From positions 769,501 through 833,500 of the forward strand of contig NZ_CP019602.1 in the NCBI RefSeq assembly GCF_001661675.2: a DNA stretch of 64,000 nt. Reading direction: 5' to 3'. The notes under the pieces were generated by a model, which saw only the letters and a program-made list of their open reading frames with translations, made no database searches and was not told the DNA's origin. A program made the position numbers and the translations under genes. Source of the stretch: Croceicoccus marinus. GTDB lineage: Bacteria; Pseudomonadota; Alphaproteobacteria; Sphingomonadales; Sphingomonadaceae. Below are positions 42,227-53,830 of the stretch, piece after piece. The first letter of the stretch is position 1; the number at the start of each line of letters is the position of its first letter.

Positions 42227-43259
42227 CGTCATCTGCCCGGGCCGCGGCACCTATAACGCGGGCGAACTCGGCTATCTTGCGCGCCATTTCCCGGATCCGC
42301 GCCTGCTGACCGAATTCGACGCGCAGCGCACCGCGGCAGGGCAGGACACGCTGACCGCGCTCGACACGGCGGACCGGTTCTCGCCCGCAAGGCACACGCG
42401 CGGCGACAATGCCTCGGGCCTGATCTTCGCGGCGTCCTATGGTGACTATCTTTCCATCGACCGCGAAAGGGTCGAGATCGTCGCCGTCACCGGCAATTCG
42501 ATGGGCTGGTACAGCGCGCTGGCCTGCGGCGGCGCGCTGTCGCCGCAGGACGGTTTCCGCGTCGCCAACACCATGGGCACGCTGATGCAGCAGGCGCTGA
42601 TCGGCGGCCAACTGATCCATCCATGGATGGGCGAGGACTGGGTGCCCGATCTCGCCCGCAAGCGCGACCTCCTAGACCTGACCGCCCGTATCGGGGCAAA
42701 GCCGGACTGCCAGCTTCACCTCTCCATCGACCTTGGCGGCATGCTGGTGCTGGCAGGCGACAGCGCCGGGCTGCAGGCGTTCGAACAGTCGGTCGAACCC
42801 GCGCAGCAGCGCTTTCCGATGCGGCTTCCCAATCACGCAGCGTTCCACACGCCGATGCAGGAACCGGTCGCCGCGCGCGGACGCGAAGCTCTGGGCTCCG
42901 ACCTGTTCGGACAGCCCGAAACCCCTCTGGTCGACGGCAATGGCCGCATCTGGTGGCCCGGCGCCAGCGACCCTCAGGCGCTCTACGACTACACGCTGGG
43001 CGCGCAGGTCACGCAGCCATATGATTTCACCCGCGCCGTCACCGTCGCCGCGCGCGAATTCGCGCCCGAACTGTTCATCATCCTCGGCCCCGGCACCACT
43101 CTGGGCGGGGCGGTGGCGCAATCGCTGATCGTGGCGGATTGGCGGCAGATGCGCGGGCGCGGCGATTTCCGGCGGGAGCAGGACGCCACCGGCCTGCTCG
43201 CCGCGATGGGCATGGCCGACCAGCGCGGCGCCGTCGCCAAGGCTGAACGCGGGCAATAG
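42213..43259 (+). CDS. FabD-like acyltransferase with altered substrate-binding residues
   Basis: 348 aa, fold of malonyl-CoA:ACP transacylases. The nucleophile is Ser96 in GNSMGWYSAL (GHSLG in FabD) and the catalytic His208 lies in LPNHAAFHTP. Two key positions differ. The Arg that binds the malonyl carboxylate (MRGKFMQ in E. coli FabD) is Met121 here (TMGTLMQ), and the N-terminal PGQGSQ oxyanion motif is PGRGTY. It is therefore unlikely to use malonyl-CoA and may move a neutral acyl group; this is inference. It is reached from the E1 gene through three stacked ATGA junctions, implying coupled translation. A housekeeping FabD must exist elsewhere. Confidence 0.8.
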   Translation: MKTAVVICPGRGTYNAGELGYLARHFPDPRLLTEFDAQRTAAGQDTLTALDTADRFSPARHTRGDNASGLIFAASYGDYLSIDRERVEIVAVTGNSMGWYSALACGGALSPQDGFRVANTMGTLMQQALIGGQLIHPWMGEDWVPDLARKRDLLDLTARIGAKPDCQLHLSIDLGGMLVLAGDSAGLQAFEQSVEPAQQRFPMRLPNHAAFHTPMQEPVAARGREALGSDLFGQPETPLVDGNGRIWWPGASDPQALYDYTLGAQVTQPYDFTRAVTVAAREFAPELFIILGPGTTLGGAVAQSLIVADWRQMRGRGDFRREQDATGLLAAMGMADQRGAVAKAERGQ

Positions 43260-43348
43260 CATTTGTTAAGCAGAAACTCAGACGCCGAGGCGTAACATCT
43301 CTTGGTCCGGTCGCGCGAAGCCTGCCGGGACAAGGAGAACGGCGCTCG

Positions 43349-43576
43349 ATGTTCATGGACCTGACCTATCCCGGCCCCGGCGGGGAACCGTCGAAGCCGC
43401 ATTGCCACAGCTGCCAGCAGACGATCTCGCCGGGCGAGCGCACCGCCGAGGTGCGCTTCGACGAGGGAGACGAGCGGCTGCGGATGCTGAACGGCCTGTA
43501 TCATGACGGCTGCGCCCGCCCGATCCTGTCGGTCAAGCGCGCGCTCGACATGCTGCGCGGCGGGCCTGGCTCCTAG
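43349..43576 (+). CDS. Small protein with a CxxC zinc-ribbon-like motif
   Basis: 75 aa, no family recognised. A Pro/Gly-rich start leads to HCHSCQQTISPGERTAEVRF, with the CxxC and a later YHDGCARPIL that may complete a zinc site. The rest suggests a small alpha/beta fold. AAGGAG lies 16 bp before the ATG at 43349. It is 7 bp from the convergent 87-aa gene. Confidence 0.65.
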   Translation: MFMDLTYPGPGGEPSKPHCHSCQQTISPGERTAEVRFDEGDERLRMLNGLYHDGCARPILSVKRALDMLRGGPGS

Positions 43577-43583
43577 TCCTGCA

Positions 43584-43847
43584 TCACTCCTCCCGATCGG
43601 CCGCGCCCAGCAGGTCCATCAGGTTGCGTGCCGCCTCGCGCTCGCTCTCGTCCTTGAACGCGACATCCAGGTCGGGCGCCGACCCCAGCGTATGAAGCAG
43701 CGCCCACAGCACGAAGCGCTGCGCCGGCTGGGCCGCAAGGCCCAGGTCCACCCGCATGTGCTCGATCCCCGCCTCGCGCGCGGCGGGCGGCACGGCGGCC
43801 ATGTCGGACGTTCCGAAATAACGGCGCAATTGTTCGTCGAAATCCAT
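43584..43847 (-). CDS. Conserved hypothetical protein, 87 aa
   Basis: Soluble alpha-helical protein: MDFDEQLRRYFGTSDMAAVP, then RVDLGLAAQPAQRFVLWALLHTLG and DLDVAFKDESEREAARNLMDLL. It looks like a sphingomonad-restricted family of unknown function. No cysteine and no membrane segment. It converges with the 75-aa zinc-ribbon-like gene. Confidence 0.75.
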   Translation of the reverse strand: MDFDEQLRRYFGTSDMAAVPPAAREAGIEHMRVDLGLAAQPAQRFVLWALLHTLGSAPDLDVAFKDESEREAARNLMDLLGAADREE

Positions 43848-44041
43848 CGCAGCGTCCTACGCCCTCGCCGCGCCAGCACCAAGCCTTTCAAGACAGAACC
43901 ATATGAGGCGTGGGGCAATGGGCTTGTTTTTCGGCCGCATCCGTCCCACCAAGGGCATCCTGTCGCCGATGCGGCGCCAAAGGGGGACGACCACGCGGCG
44001 AGGCGCAGCGTTCCACGCCATTTCCCGGGAATGCCGACCGC

Positions 44042-45550
44042 ATGAATTTCGAAGCACTATTCTCGCTCTCGCCCAATCCCTATGTCGTGCTCGACACCGA
44101 TCTGCGGATCGTCTGGATGAACGACGCCTATCTGCGCGTCACCATGTCGTCGCGCGATGCGATTACGGGCCGGAAGATGTTCGATGCCTTTCCAAGCGAG
44201 CCGGGCACCGAAAGCCACGACCTGCTGCTCGATTCCCTGACCCATGTGGCCAGCACGGGCGAGGCGGACGAGATCGCGCTGATCCGCTACGACATCGCGG
44301 GTCCCGACGGCACCATGGCCGAGCGGTACTGGAGCGCGACCCATACCCCGGTCTGCAAGGACGGGAAGACGGCGTTCATACTGCAGCACACGGTCGACGT
44401 CACCGAACTGCACGGGCTGCGCCGGATGCGCGACCAGATGGGGCTGGTCCAGCGCGCCAGCGCGGTGCAGGCGCGCAATTCCGACCTCGAGGCGCAGACC
44501 GAACGGCTGCGCCGCATGTTCGAGCAGGCGCCCGGCTTCATTGCCGTGCTGGAGGGGCCGGACCACAGGTTCCGGATGGCCAATATCGCCTATCGCCAGC
44601 TGGTGGGGCGCGACCACCTCAACGGCAAGCCGGTGGCCGAAGCGCTGCCCGAAGTGGTCGAACAGGGCTTCGTGCGCCTGCTCGACGAGGTGATCGCCAG
44701 CGGTAAACCCCATGCCGGCCGCGGAGTGGAAATCTTCCTCGAGATCGAGGGCCGCCGAGAGCAATCGTTCCTCGACTTCATCTTCCAGCCGATCCTGGAA
44801 CAGGATGGGGCGGCGTCGGGCATATTCGTGCAGGGAAATGACGTTACCGAGATGGTGCGCGCCCAGCACCGGCAGGAACTGCTGATCAGCGAGCTGAACC
44901 ACCGCGTCAAGAACACGCTGGCGGTGGTGCAGGGGCTGGCCAGCCAGTCTTTCCGCAAGATCGACACCGATGGCGAGGCGCGGCGCATCTTCGCGCAGCG
45001 GCTGCACGCGCTGGCATCCGCGCACGATCTGCTGACCCGCGAAAACTGGGAATCGGCGCTGCTGCGCGACACGCTGACCTCGGCGATTTCGGCGGCCACG
45101 GGGGACGATATCGCGCGCTTCGATCTCACCGGCCCCGCCGTCACGCTGAAGCCGCAGATCGGCGTAGCGCTGGCGATGACGATCCACGAATTATGCACCA
45201 ATGCGATCAAATATGGCGCGCTGGCGTCCGATGACGGGCGCGTGCTGGTCGACTGGTCGGTCGAACCGCGCGGCGATGACCAGCGGCTCACGATCTGCTG
45301 GCGCGAGACCGGCGGTCCCCCGGTCGAAAAGCCCGAACGCACCGGCTTTGGCACCAGGCTGATCGAACACGGCTTCGTCACCCAGCACGACGGCCATGCT
45401 TCGCTCGATTACCGGCGCGAGGGGCTGCTGTGCGAGATCGAGTTGACCATCCCCGACGCGCCCCGCCGGATCGTCCTCGAACGCGAAGGCGAGGCGGCGG
45501 CATCCGGACAAGCCTCAGCCAATCCGCCCCGGCAGGCATCGGCAGGCTGA
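44042..45550 (+). CDS. PAS-domain HWE-family sensor histidine kinase
   Basis: 502 aa from ATG 44042; an upstream in-frame extension is Arg/Gly-rich and not domain-like. Two PAS domains (about 1-125 and 150-275) are followed by the HWE/HisKA_2 phosphoacceptor region [23 protein letters not shown] with His287. The ATPase has [16 protein letters not shown] (N-box) and the family motif W420-R-E422. No membrane segment, so a soluble sensor. HWE kinases often serve the PhyR general stress response or light sensing; the PAS pocket lacks an obvious LOV GXNCRFLQ motif. No response regulator is adjacent. Confidence 0.92.
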   Translation: MNFEALFSLSPNPYVVLDTDLRIVWMNDAYLRVTMSSRDAITGRKMFDAFPSEPGTESHDLLLDSLTHVASTGEADEIALIRYDIAGPDGTMAERYWSATHTPVCKDGKTAFILQHTVDVTELHGLRRMRDQMGLVQRASAVQARNSDLEAQTERLRRMFEQAPGFIAVLEGPDHRFRMANIAYRQLVGRDHLNGKPVAEALPEVVEQGFVRLLDEVIASGKPHAGRGVEIFLEIEGRREQSFLDFIFQPILEQDGAASGIFVQGNDVTEMVRAQHRQELLISELNHRVKNTLAVVQGLASQSFRKIDTDGEARRIFAQRLHALASAHDLLTRENWESALLRDTLTSAISAATGDDIARFDLTGPAVTLKPQIGVALAMTIHELCTNAIKYGALASDDGRVLVDWSVEPRGDDQRLTICWRETGGPPVEKPERTGFGTRLIEHGFVTQHDGHASLDYRREGLLCEIELTIPDAPRRIVLEREGEAAASGQASANPPRQASAG

Positions 45551-45581
45551 CGCGCGGCCTTCGGTCCGCTATGGGGCCGCC

Positions 45582-46577
45582 ATGACCGACACTGGCACGA
45601 CGACGCCGTCCCGCGCTTCCCCCCGGCCGCTCACCGTGGCGGCGCTTTATCGATTCACGCGCTTCGCCGATCCCGCCGCGCTGCGCGCTCCGCTTGAGGG
45701 CGTGTGCCGCCGCCACGGCGTGCGCGGCACGCTGCTGCTGGCGGGCGAGGGGATCAATGGCACCATCGCCGGAACCGAACCCGCCATTGCCGCGGTGCTC
45801 GACCATGTCCGCGCGCTCCCCGGCTGCGCCGCGCTCGACGTCAAGTTCTCCGCCGCCGCGTCCATGCCGTTCCACCGCATGAAGGTGCGGCTGAAGCGCG
45901 AGATCGTGACCATGGGCCAGCCCGGCATCGACCCCAACCGAAGCGTGGGCACCTATGTCGAGCCGCAGGACTGGAACGCGCTGATCGCCGATCCGGACAC
46001 CATCGTGATCGACACGCGCAACGATTACGAGGTCGCGGTCGGCACCTTCGACCGCGCCATCGACCCCAAAACCGCCAGCTTCCGTGATTTCCCCGCCTGG
46101 TTCCGCGCCGAACGCGAACGCCTGCTGGGGGAAGGAAAGGCACGCAGGGTCGCCATGTTCTGCACCGGCGGCATCCGCTGCGAGAAATCGACCGCCTTCC
46201 TCAAGCAGGAGGGCGTGGACGAGGTGTTCCACCTGAAGGGCGGCATCCTCAGATATCTCGAAACCGTGCCCGAAGAGGAAAGCCTGTGGCGCGGCGAATG
46301 TTTCGTCTTCGACCAGCGCGTCACCGTGCGCCATGGGCTGGAACGGGGCAGCTACGGCCTGTGCCACGCCTGCCGCCGCCCGGTCGGCGACGAAGACATG
46401 GCCTCGCCGCTGTACGAGGAAGGCGTCAGCTGCCCCGCCTGCCACGCGACACGTAGCGACGACCAGCGCGCCGCCTATCGCGAACGCCACCGGCAGGAGA
46501 CGCTGGCTGCGGCACGCGGCATGGCGCATGTCGGCGCGGTTCTGGAAAAAGACGCCCTGGAGAAGGAGGATGGCTGA
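45582..46577 (+). CDS. trhO: tRNA uridine-34 hydroxylase TrhO (rhodanese family)
   Basis: 331 aa. N-terminal acylphosphatase-like domain ([14 protein letters not shown]), then a rhodanese domain with [10 protein letters not shown] and the catalytic loop [15 protein letters not shown], and a C-terminal zinc-binding region CHACRRPV...SCPACHA. TrhO installs 5-hydroxyuridine at the wobble position of tRNAs using O2. The stop overlaps the GST gene by 8 bp. Confidence 0.93.
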   Translation: MTDTGTTTPSRASPRPLTVAALYRFTRFADPAALRAPLEGVCRRHGVRGTLLLAGEGINGTIAGTEPAIAAVLDHVRALPGCAALDVKFSAAASMPFHRMKVRLKREIVTMGQPGIDPNRSVGTYVEPQDWNALIADPDTIVIDTRNDYEVAVGTFDRAIDPKTASFRDFPAWFRAERERLLGEGKARRVAMFCTGGIRCEKSTAFLKQEGVDEVFHLKGGILRYLETVPEEESLWRGECFVFDQRVTVRHGLERGSYGLCHACRRPVGDEDMASPLYEEGVSCPACHATRSDDQRAAYRERHRQETLAAARGMAHVGAVLEKDALEKEDG

Positions 46578-47205
46578 CCCCGTCCTCTACAGCTTCCGCC
46601 GCTGCCCCTATGCGATGCGCGCGCGGTCGGCGCTGGCGATCAGCGGCACGGCCTGCGAAATGCGCGAGGTGAAGCTGTCGAACAAGCCCAACGCCTTGCT
46701 GGCAGCCTCGCCCAAGGGCACGGTGCCGGTGCTGGTCCCGCCGGGCGCAGGGCCGATCGACGAAAGCATCGACATCATGCGCTGGTCGCTGTCGCGCCGC
46801 GATCCCGAAGGCTGGCTGGACCGCGACGATCGCTATCTGATCGCGGCCAACGACGGCACCTTCAAGCACGACCTCGACCGCTACAAATACCCCGACCGCC
46901 ACGGTTCGGATTCGCTGGCGCACCGCGAAAGCGCGCTGGGCTTCCTGGGCGAACTGGACGCGCGGATCGCCGCCCGGGGCCAGCTGTGCGGACCCGTTCG
47001 CGGCATGGCGGACGCCGCGATATTTCCCTTCGTGCGCCAGTTCGCCGCGGTCGACCGCGACTGGTTCGCCGGGCTGCCCATGCCGCACCTGCGCAAATGG
47101 CTGTCGGGCCATCTCGAATCGCCGCTGTTCAAGGCGATCATGGTCCGCCACCAGCCATGGACCGAAGGCGACGAACCGATCCGCTTCGCGCCAGTGCCCG
47201 CGTAA
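46570..47205 (+). CDS. Glutathione S-transferase
   Basis: 211 aa. Thioredoxin-like N-terminal domain with the motif [14 protein letters not shown] and the cis-Pro segment KGTVPVL, with ESIDIMRW contacting glutathione. The C-terminal domain is all-helical. A strong GGAGG lies 2-6 bp before the start, which is inside the trhO 3' end (8-bp overlap), so the two are co-translated. Substrate unknown. Confidence 0.9.
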   Translation: MADPVLYSFRRCPYAMRARSALAISGTACEMREVKLSNKPNALLAASPKGTVPVLVPPGAGPIDESIDIMRWSLSRRDPEGWLDRDDRYLIAANDGTFKHDLDRYKYPDRHGSDSLAHRESALGFLGELDARIAARGQLCGPVRGMADAAIFPFVRQFAAVDRDWFAGLPMPHLRKWLSGHLESPLFKAIMVRHQPWTEGDEPIRFAPVPA

Positions 47206-47264
47206 CGCACATCGCCGTGCTCCGCGGGCTTGCAACCGGCCGCCGCCGCGCTATCGTCCTCGCC

Positions 47265-48602
47265 ATGCACATCAAAACCATCGCAGCCACGCTGGCCGCC
47301 GCCGCTTCCACGCTGGCCTTCGCCAATCCCGCCGCCGCGCAAAGCCTGACCGACAGCATCGAGCGTGACATGCCCGAGCTGATGGAACTCTACCGCGAGC
47401 TGCACGCCAATCCCGAGCTTTCGATGCAGGAGACGCAGACCGCCGCGCGGCTCGCGGGGCTGCTGCGCGGCATGGGCTATGAAGTGACCGAAGGCGTGGG
47501 CCAGACCGGCGTCGTCGCGGTGATGGAAAACGGTGCAGGCCCCACCGTGTTGCTGCGCGCCGACATGGACGCGCTGCCGGTGACCGAGCAGACGGGGCTG
47601 CCCTATGCCTCCGAAGTCACTGCCACCGCGCGTTCGGGCGTCGTCAGCGGCGTGATGCACGCCTGCGGCCACGACACCCACATGGCCGGCCTGATCGGCG
47701 CGGCGAAACAGCTGGCCCAGCGCAAGGACGAATGGAGCGGCACGCTGGTCGTGATCGGCCAGCCGGGCGAGGAAGTGGGCGAGGGCGCCGCCGCCATGCT
47801 CGAGGACGGCCTGTACGACCGGTTTCCCAAGCCCGATTACGCCATCGCCTTCCACGACGCCGCGCAGATCCCGGCGGGCGTGGTCGGCTATGCCTCGGGC
47901 TATGCGCTGGCCAATGTCGATTCGGTCGATGTCACCATTCCCGGCGTCGGCGGCCACGGCGCCTATCCCCACACCACCAAGGACCCGGTCGTGCTGGCCA
48001 GCGCGATCGTGACGCGGCTCCAGACGCTGGTCAGCCGCGAGCAGAACCCGCAGGAGCCCGCGGTCGTCACCGTCGGCGCCATCCACGGCGGGGCCAAGCA
48101 CAACATCATCCCCGACGAGGTGAAGCTGCAGCTGACCGTGCGCAGCTATTCCGACGAATCGCGCGACGGCCTGCTGAAGGGCATCGAACGCATCGCGCGC
48201 GGAGAGGCGATCGCGGCCGGCATGCCCGACGACAAGATGCCGGTCGTCACCGTGGACCCGGCCTTCACGCCCGCCACCTACAACAACCCCGAACTGGTCG
48301 AGCGGCTGGTCCCCGTCATGCAATCCGCCATCGGCGAGGCGCGGGTGATCGAGACCCCCGCCGTGATGGGGGGCGAGGATTTCAGCCGCTATCGCCGCGC
48401 GGATCCCGACCATGTCCAGTCGGTGATCTTCTGGGTCGGCGGGGTCAGCGCCGAGAACTGGGCGAAATCCGAAGCGGGCGAGATGACGCTGCCCTCGCTC
48501 CACAGCCCGTTCTGGGCGCCGGACGCCGATGCCGTTGTCGAAACCGGCGCGACTGTGCTGGCGCAGTCGGCCCTTACGCTGATGAAGCCCGGCGCGAACT
48601 AG
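47265..48602 (+). CDS. Secreted M20 family amidohydrolase / peptidase
   Basis: 445 aa from ATG 47265 with a signal peptide (ATLAAAASTLAFANPAAA). Metal-binding motifs of the M20D amidohydrolase group: LRADMDALPV, HACGHDTHMAGLIGAA, IGQPGEEVGEGAAAM, GVGGHGAYPH and the C-terminal GGEDFSRY. It would hydrolyse N-acyl amino acids or hippurate-like amides in the periplasm. The nearest relatives are secreted versions in this order. It begins 59 bp after gst. Confidence 0.92.
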   Translation: MHIKTIAATLAAAASTLAFANPAAAQSLTDSIERDMPELMELYRELHANPELSMQETQTAARLAGLLRGMGYEVTEGVGQTGVVAVMENGAGPTVLLRADMDALPVTEQTGLPYASEVTATARSGVVSGVMHACGHDTHMAGLIGAAKQLAQRKDEWSGTLVVIGQPGEEVGEGAAAMLEDGLYDRFPKPDYAIAFHDAAQIPAGVVGYASGYALANVDSVDVTIPGVGGHGAYPHTTKDPVVLASAIVTRLQTLVSREQNPQEPAVVTVGAIHGGAKHNIIPDEVKLQLTVRSYSDESRDGLLKGIERIARGEAIAAGMPDDKMPVVTVDPAFTPATYNNPELVERLVPVMQSAIGEARVIETPAVMGGEDFSRYRRADPDHVQSVIFWVGGVSAENWAKSEAGEMTLPSLHSPFWAPDADAVVETGATVLAQSALTLMKPGAN

Positions 48603-48709
48603 GCAGGGCATCTTTTCGCAAGTTTTACGCAGCGGACAGAACTATCGCCGCCCCGGCGAGTTGCCTCTGTATCGATCGCCTCTGCATCGACAACCGAAAA
48701 GGACATGAC

Positions 48710-49036
48710 ATGCGCCCATTCGCTCACGCCGCCATGCTGGGATGCGCCGTGCTGACACCGCTGGCGTCGGGGTGCTCCGCCGTAGTCGAGCAGAGGGTGG
48801 AGGCCGGGCTCGCGGAAGCGGGCCTGCCCGCCGCCATGGCGTCCTGCATGGCGGAAATCTGGGCGGACGATCTGTCCGTGGACCAGATCCGCGAAATCTC
48901 GCGCTTTGCCGATGCGGTGCGCGAGGATGACCGCACGCTGACCGTCGGCAGCCTGATCGGCCATGTGCGCGAATGGAACGACCCCGAGGCGCTGGCCGTC
49001 GTGACCAGCTCTGCCGCGCGCTGCGCCATCGCATAG
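48710..49036 (+). CDS. Small predicted lipoprotein
   Basis: 108 aa. Signal peptide with a lipobox-like PLASGC (Cys22), so a likely lipoprotein. The mature part is helical: VEQRVEAGLAEAGLPAAMASCMAEIWADDLSVDQIREISRFADAV, with two further cysteines. Family not recognised. AAAGGA is 4-9 bp before the ATG at 48710. Confidence 0.72.
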   Translation: MRPFAHAAMLGCAVLTPLASGCSAVVEQRVEAGLAEAGLPAAMASCMAEIWADDLSVDQIREISRFADAVREDDRTLTVGSLIGHVREWNDPEALAVVTSSAARCAIA

Positions 49037-49173
49037 CATTGTCGCACCTGCGTGGTGGGTCCGGCCACTTCACTTTCGCTACCCACAGCCTCGGATAAGG
49101 CGTATATCTTCGCCATCAACGACTCCAGTTGTTGGAGCCGCGCTGCAAAGCGTAGCAAGCGAAGGAGGAGATC

Positions 49174-49359
49174 ATGCGTCTCCCTCATGCACCGTTCGGC
49201 CACCGGATCGGATCGACCATCCACGCTGCCGACAATTCCGCCGACCACCACGCCCACTGGCATGTCCCTGCACCCCATATAGATTGGGGCCATGTCGCCG
49301 CGGGCATGGCGGCATTGATGCTGGCCGCGGTGGTGATGTGGTTCTTCTACCAGCCCTGA
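49174..49359 (+). CDS. Small His-rich membrane protein
   Basis: 61 aa. A His-rich N-terminal half (HHAHWHVPAPHIDWGH) precedes one C-terminal membrane helix (MAALMLAAVVMWFFY). AAGGAGG lies at ideal distance before ATG 49174. Many His residues could bind metal, but no family is recognised. It lies alone between the small lipoprotein and the next membrane protein. Confidence 0.65.
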   Translation: MRLPHAPFGHRIGSTIHAADNSADHHAHWHVPAPHIDWGHVAAGMAALMLAAVVMWFFYQP

Positions 49360-49554
49360 GGGGCCACCCGGCATTGCAGGAGGCATTTCCCGCCCCGCCC
49401 CCTGGGGGGTTCCCTGACGCCGCGTCGAGCTTGCGGCGCCTGCAAGGGGGCGGGCGGGTCCGAAACAGTTTCCGGCGATAAGGCAGGAAGTTTGGAACAA
49501 TAGTCTTTCCCGCGCGCTAATCGAATAATCATCGCGATCAGGAGGAGAGAAGGC

Positions 49555-50082
49555 ATGGCCGAAATACCGGTAGAAAAGAAATCATCGTCGAAGACATGGC
49601 TATGGCTGCTGCTGGCAGCGCTGCTGGTCGTCCTGATCATCTGGTGGCTCTCTGCAGCCGACGATGATGTCGAACCGGTCGTCGTCGACACCGCTCCGGT
49701 CGAATCGGTCGAGGCTGTCGAACCCGCCCCGATGGCGGGCGAAATGACGCTTGCCGCGATCCTTGCGCAGCCGCAGGCCTATATCGGACAGGAATTCAGC
49801 GGCGAAGTTGGCGTCAGCGGTCCGCTGACCGACCGCGGCTTCTGGGTAGAGAATGACGGCGCCCGCATGTTCGCGATCATCATCGACGAACCGCGCGAAG
49901 TGCCGCTCGATATCAATGCGGGCCAGCGCCTGCAGATCAACGGCGGCATGATCCGTGAAGGCGGCGACGTCGGCGACGTGGAAGGCGTTCCGCTCGATGA
50001 CGACACGCGTGCGGTCCTTCAGGACCAGGCCGCGTTCATCATGGTCGACGAAAGCAATATCGAAATACTCGAGAGCGCCTGA
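49555..50082 (+). CDS. Membrane-anchored protein with OB-fold-like domain
   Basis: 175 aa. A Lys/Ser start, one membrane helix (TWLWLLLAALLVVLIIWWL), an acidic Val/Glu/Pro linker, then a globular domain AAILAQPQAYIGQEFSGEVGVSG...GFWVEND...FAIIIDE..INAGQRLQINGGMIREG of OB-fold look. Function unknown. GGAGGAGAG precedes the start. The gene is 23 bp from the PRC-barrel gene and they probably share the terminator at 50434. Confidence 0.72.
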   Translation: MAEIPVEKKSSSKTWLWLLLAALLVVLIIWWLSAADDDVEPVVVDTAPVESVEAVEPAPMAGEMTLAAILAQPQAYIGQEFSGEVGVSGPLTDRGFWVENDGARMFAIIIDEPREVPLDINAGQRLQINGGMIREGGDVGDVEGVPLDDDTRAVLQDQAAFIMVDESNIEILESA

Positions 50083-50105
50083 GCGCCTCAGGAAGGAACA
50101 CAGAC

Positions 50106-50399
50106 ATGACCGACACCCACGATCGTTTCGACGAACTGGAAGACCTGGGTCACTGGCAGCTGGTGAATCACGAACAGGACATTCGGGGCTTCCCGGTGAT
50201 GGACCAGACGGGCAAGTCCTATGGCACCATCAAGGACCTGCTGGTCGACAAGACCAAGGAGCACGTCGCCGCCGTCAGGCTCGACGACGGGCGCATGGTC
50301 GCTGCCAGCAACCTGGAAATACGCAACCGCGAAGTGATCTATCACAACGACGGCGCGGCGTCGCGGATGGACTACGCCCGCGTCAGGCGCCCGGACTGA
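50106..50399 (+). CDS. PRC-barrel domain protein
   Basis: 97 aa with the PRC-barrel fold: IRGFPVMDQTGKSYGTIKDLLVDKTKEHVAAVRLDDGRMVAASNLEIRNREV. Such domains bind partner proteins or RNA in photosynthesis, RNA processing and stress settings. Short and soluble. It sits after the OB-fold-like membrane protein and before a strong terminator, suggesting a two-gene envelope or stress operon. Confidence 0.85.
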   Translation: MTDTHDRFDELEDLGHWQLVNHEQDIRGFPVMDQTGKSYGTIKDLLVDKTKEHVAAVRLDDGRMVAASNLEIRNREVIYHNDGAASRMDYARVRRPD

Positions 50400-50433
50400 A
50401 CCTTGCGCAAGATCGCCTGAAGGCTTGACGAAC

Positions 50434-50469
50434 GGCCGGGAACCGCATCGCGCGTTTCCCGGCCTTTTT
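50434..50469 (+). terminator. Intrinsic terminator after the PRC-barrel gene
   Basis: GGCCGGGAA (50434-50442) pairs with TTCCCGGCC (50456-50464) and is followed directly by TTTTT. Confidence 0.92.
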
Positions 50470-50511
50470 CATGGCGATCGTTCGGTTTCGTCATACAGCT
50501 TCACCGATTGA

Positions 50512-52902
<2,391 letters not shown>

Positions 52903-52921
52903 GTCCCGACCCTATCGAGAG

Positions 52922-52952
52922 CCCCGCCGTGCCGCGCGCATGGCGGGGTTTT
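52922..52952 (+). terminator. Intrinsic terminator after katG
   Basis: CCCCGCC (52922-52928) pairs with GGCGGGG (52942-52948), followed by TTTTCTCTT. Confidence 0.88.
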
Positions 52953-52990
52953 CTCTTGAACTGTGGCCGCGCGCATCGCATCTAATATCC

Positions 52991-53305
52991 ATGCAAAGCG
53001 ACAATCCCCGTATCTCGGACCTCACCCGCCTGTTCACCGCCGCTGCCGGCACCTTCGCCGGCATGGGCCGCGAAGCGAGCGAGGCCGCGCGCGAACGCTT
53101 CCGCGAAGCGCTGGGCGGGCTCGACTTCGTCAGCCGCGAGGAATTCGACGCGGTCAAGGCGATGGCCGCCAAGGCGCGCGAAGAGAACGAGGCGCTCTCG
53201 GCCCGCATCGCCGCGCTGGAAGCCAGGCACGCAGGTGCCGCCGCCGCTACCACCTCGCCCGAACCGCTCAAGAAGGGCCCGACCGAGAAGCCCGCCGACG
53301 GATAG
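52991..53305 (+). CDS. ubiK: UbiK-type ubiquinone synthesis accessory factor
   Basis: 104 aa from ATG 52991. The BMFP/YqiC-type domain is evident: LTRLFTAAAGTFAGMGREASEAARERFREALGGLDFVSREEFDAVKAMAAKAREENEALSARIAALE, an amphipathic part followed by a coiled coil that forms trimers. UbiK brings lipid and UbiJ to the ubiquinone biosynthesis complex. The C-terminus is Ala/Pro-rich. Confidence 0.9.
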   Translation: MQSDNPRISDLTRLFTAAAGTFAGMGREASEAARERFREALGGLDFVSREEFDAVKAMAAKAREENEALSARIAALEARHAGAAAATTSPEPLKKGPTEKPADG

Positions 53306-53335
53306 AAAGGGCGGGGCGCTATTTGCCCGCCTTTC
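53305..53335 (+). terminator. Hairpin after ubiK
   Basis: GAAAGGGCGGG (53305-53315) pairs with CCCGCCTTTC (53326-53335) with one bulge. It is followed by TTAAC only, so it is a weak intrinsic terminator at best. Confidence 0.55.
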
Positions 53336-53417
53336 TTAACTTGCGGCAAGTCGCCGGGAACAGGTTCTTCGATCCGTTCATTGCCAGTGAAACCCCTTAT
53401 TTCGGGATTTCACGCCA

Positions 53418-53723
53418 ATGTTCACTCAGCTCAATCCGACGATTCCCGTCCATGTGCTCGGCAAGGGGCACGGTTATGCGTTTGGCATGATCGATTACGG
53501 CCAGGAACATAATCTCATCTGGGTCACCGCCATCGACGACACGGGCGAGATCTGGTGCGCCCCCAACCCCCAGGTCCGCATGGACAAGAACTGGACGATG
53601 GGCCGCGAGCGCAACCCGGCGATCGCCGCCGACAAGGCTGCCGCAAAGCCAAATTTCGCGCTGAAGAACCAGCCCGAACCCTGCGCCTGCGCCGAGGATC
53701 AGGTCGCAGCCGAACACAGCTAG
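53418..53723 (+). CDS. Hypothetical protein, 101 aa
   Basis: Short beta-rich protein. The segment GKGHGYAFGMIDYGQEHNLIWVTAIDDTGEIWCAPNPQVRMDKNWTMGR suggests a small barrel or domain common in alphaproteobacteria; no function recognised. The C-terminus is Ala-rich and has CAC. A perfect palindrome GGGACCGGTCCC covers its stop region (53723-53734). Confidence 0.7.
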   Translation: MFTQLNPTIPVHVLGKGHGYAFGMIDYGQEHNLIWVTAIDDTGEIWCAPNPQVRMDKNWTMGRERNPAIAADKAAAKPNFALKNQPEPCACAEDQVAAEHS

Positions 53724-53830
53724 GGACCGGTCCCGCCGCCGCTGCCCCAACCCCCAGCCCAGCCCCATGGGGCAGGCGGCGGCGCTGCCGCTTGCGCCGC
53801 GCCCCCGCGCGCGCCAATGCTTGCACCGCC

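Noticed and set aside
39954..42620. Open frame of ~890 codons antisense to the E1 gene
   Set aside because: The sense strand has clear thiamine-enzyme motifs throughout; the antisense frame has none.
43910..44041. In-frame 44-codon extension of the first HWE kinase
   Set aside because: Arg/Gly/Ser-rich, no domain, and the PAS domain begins directly at ATG 44042.
53723..53734. Perfect 12-bp palindrome GGGACCGGTCCC at the stop of the 101-aa gene
   Set aside because: No loop, no T-run and GC-rich palindromes are common here by chance; not called as a regulatory site.
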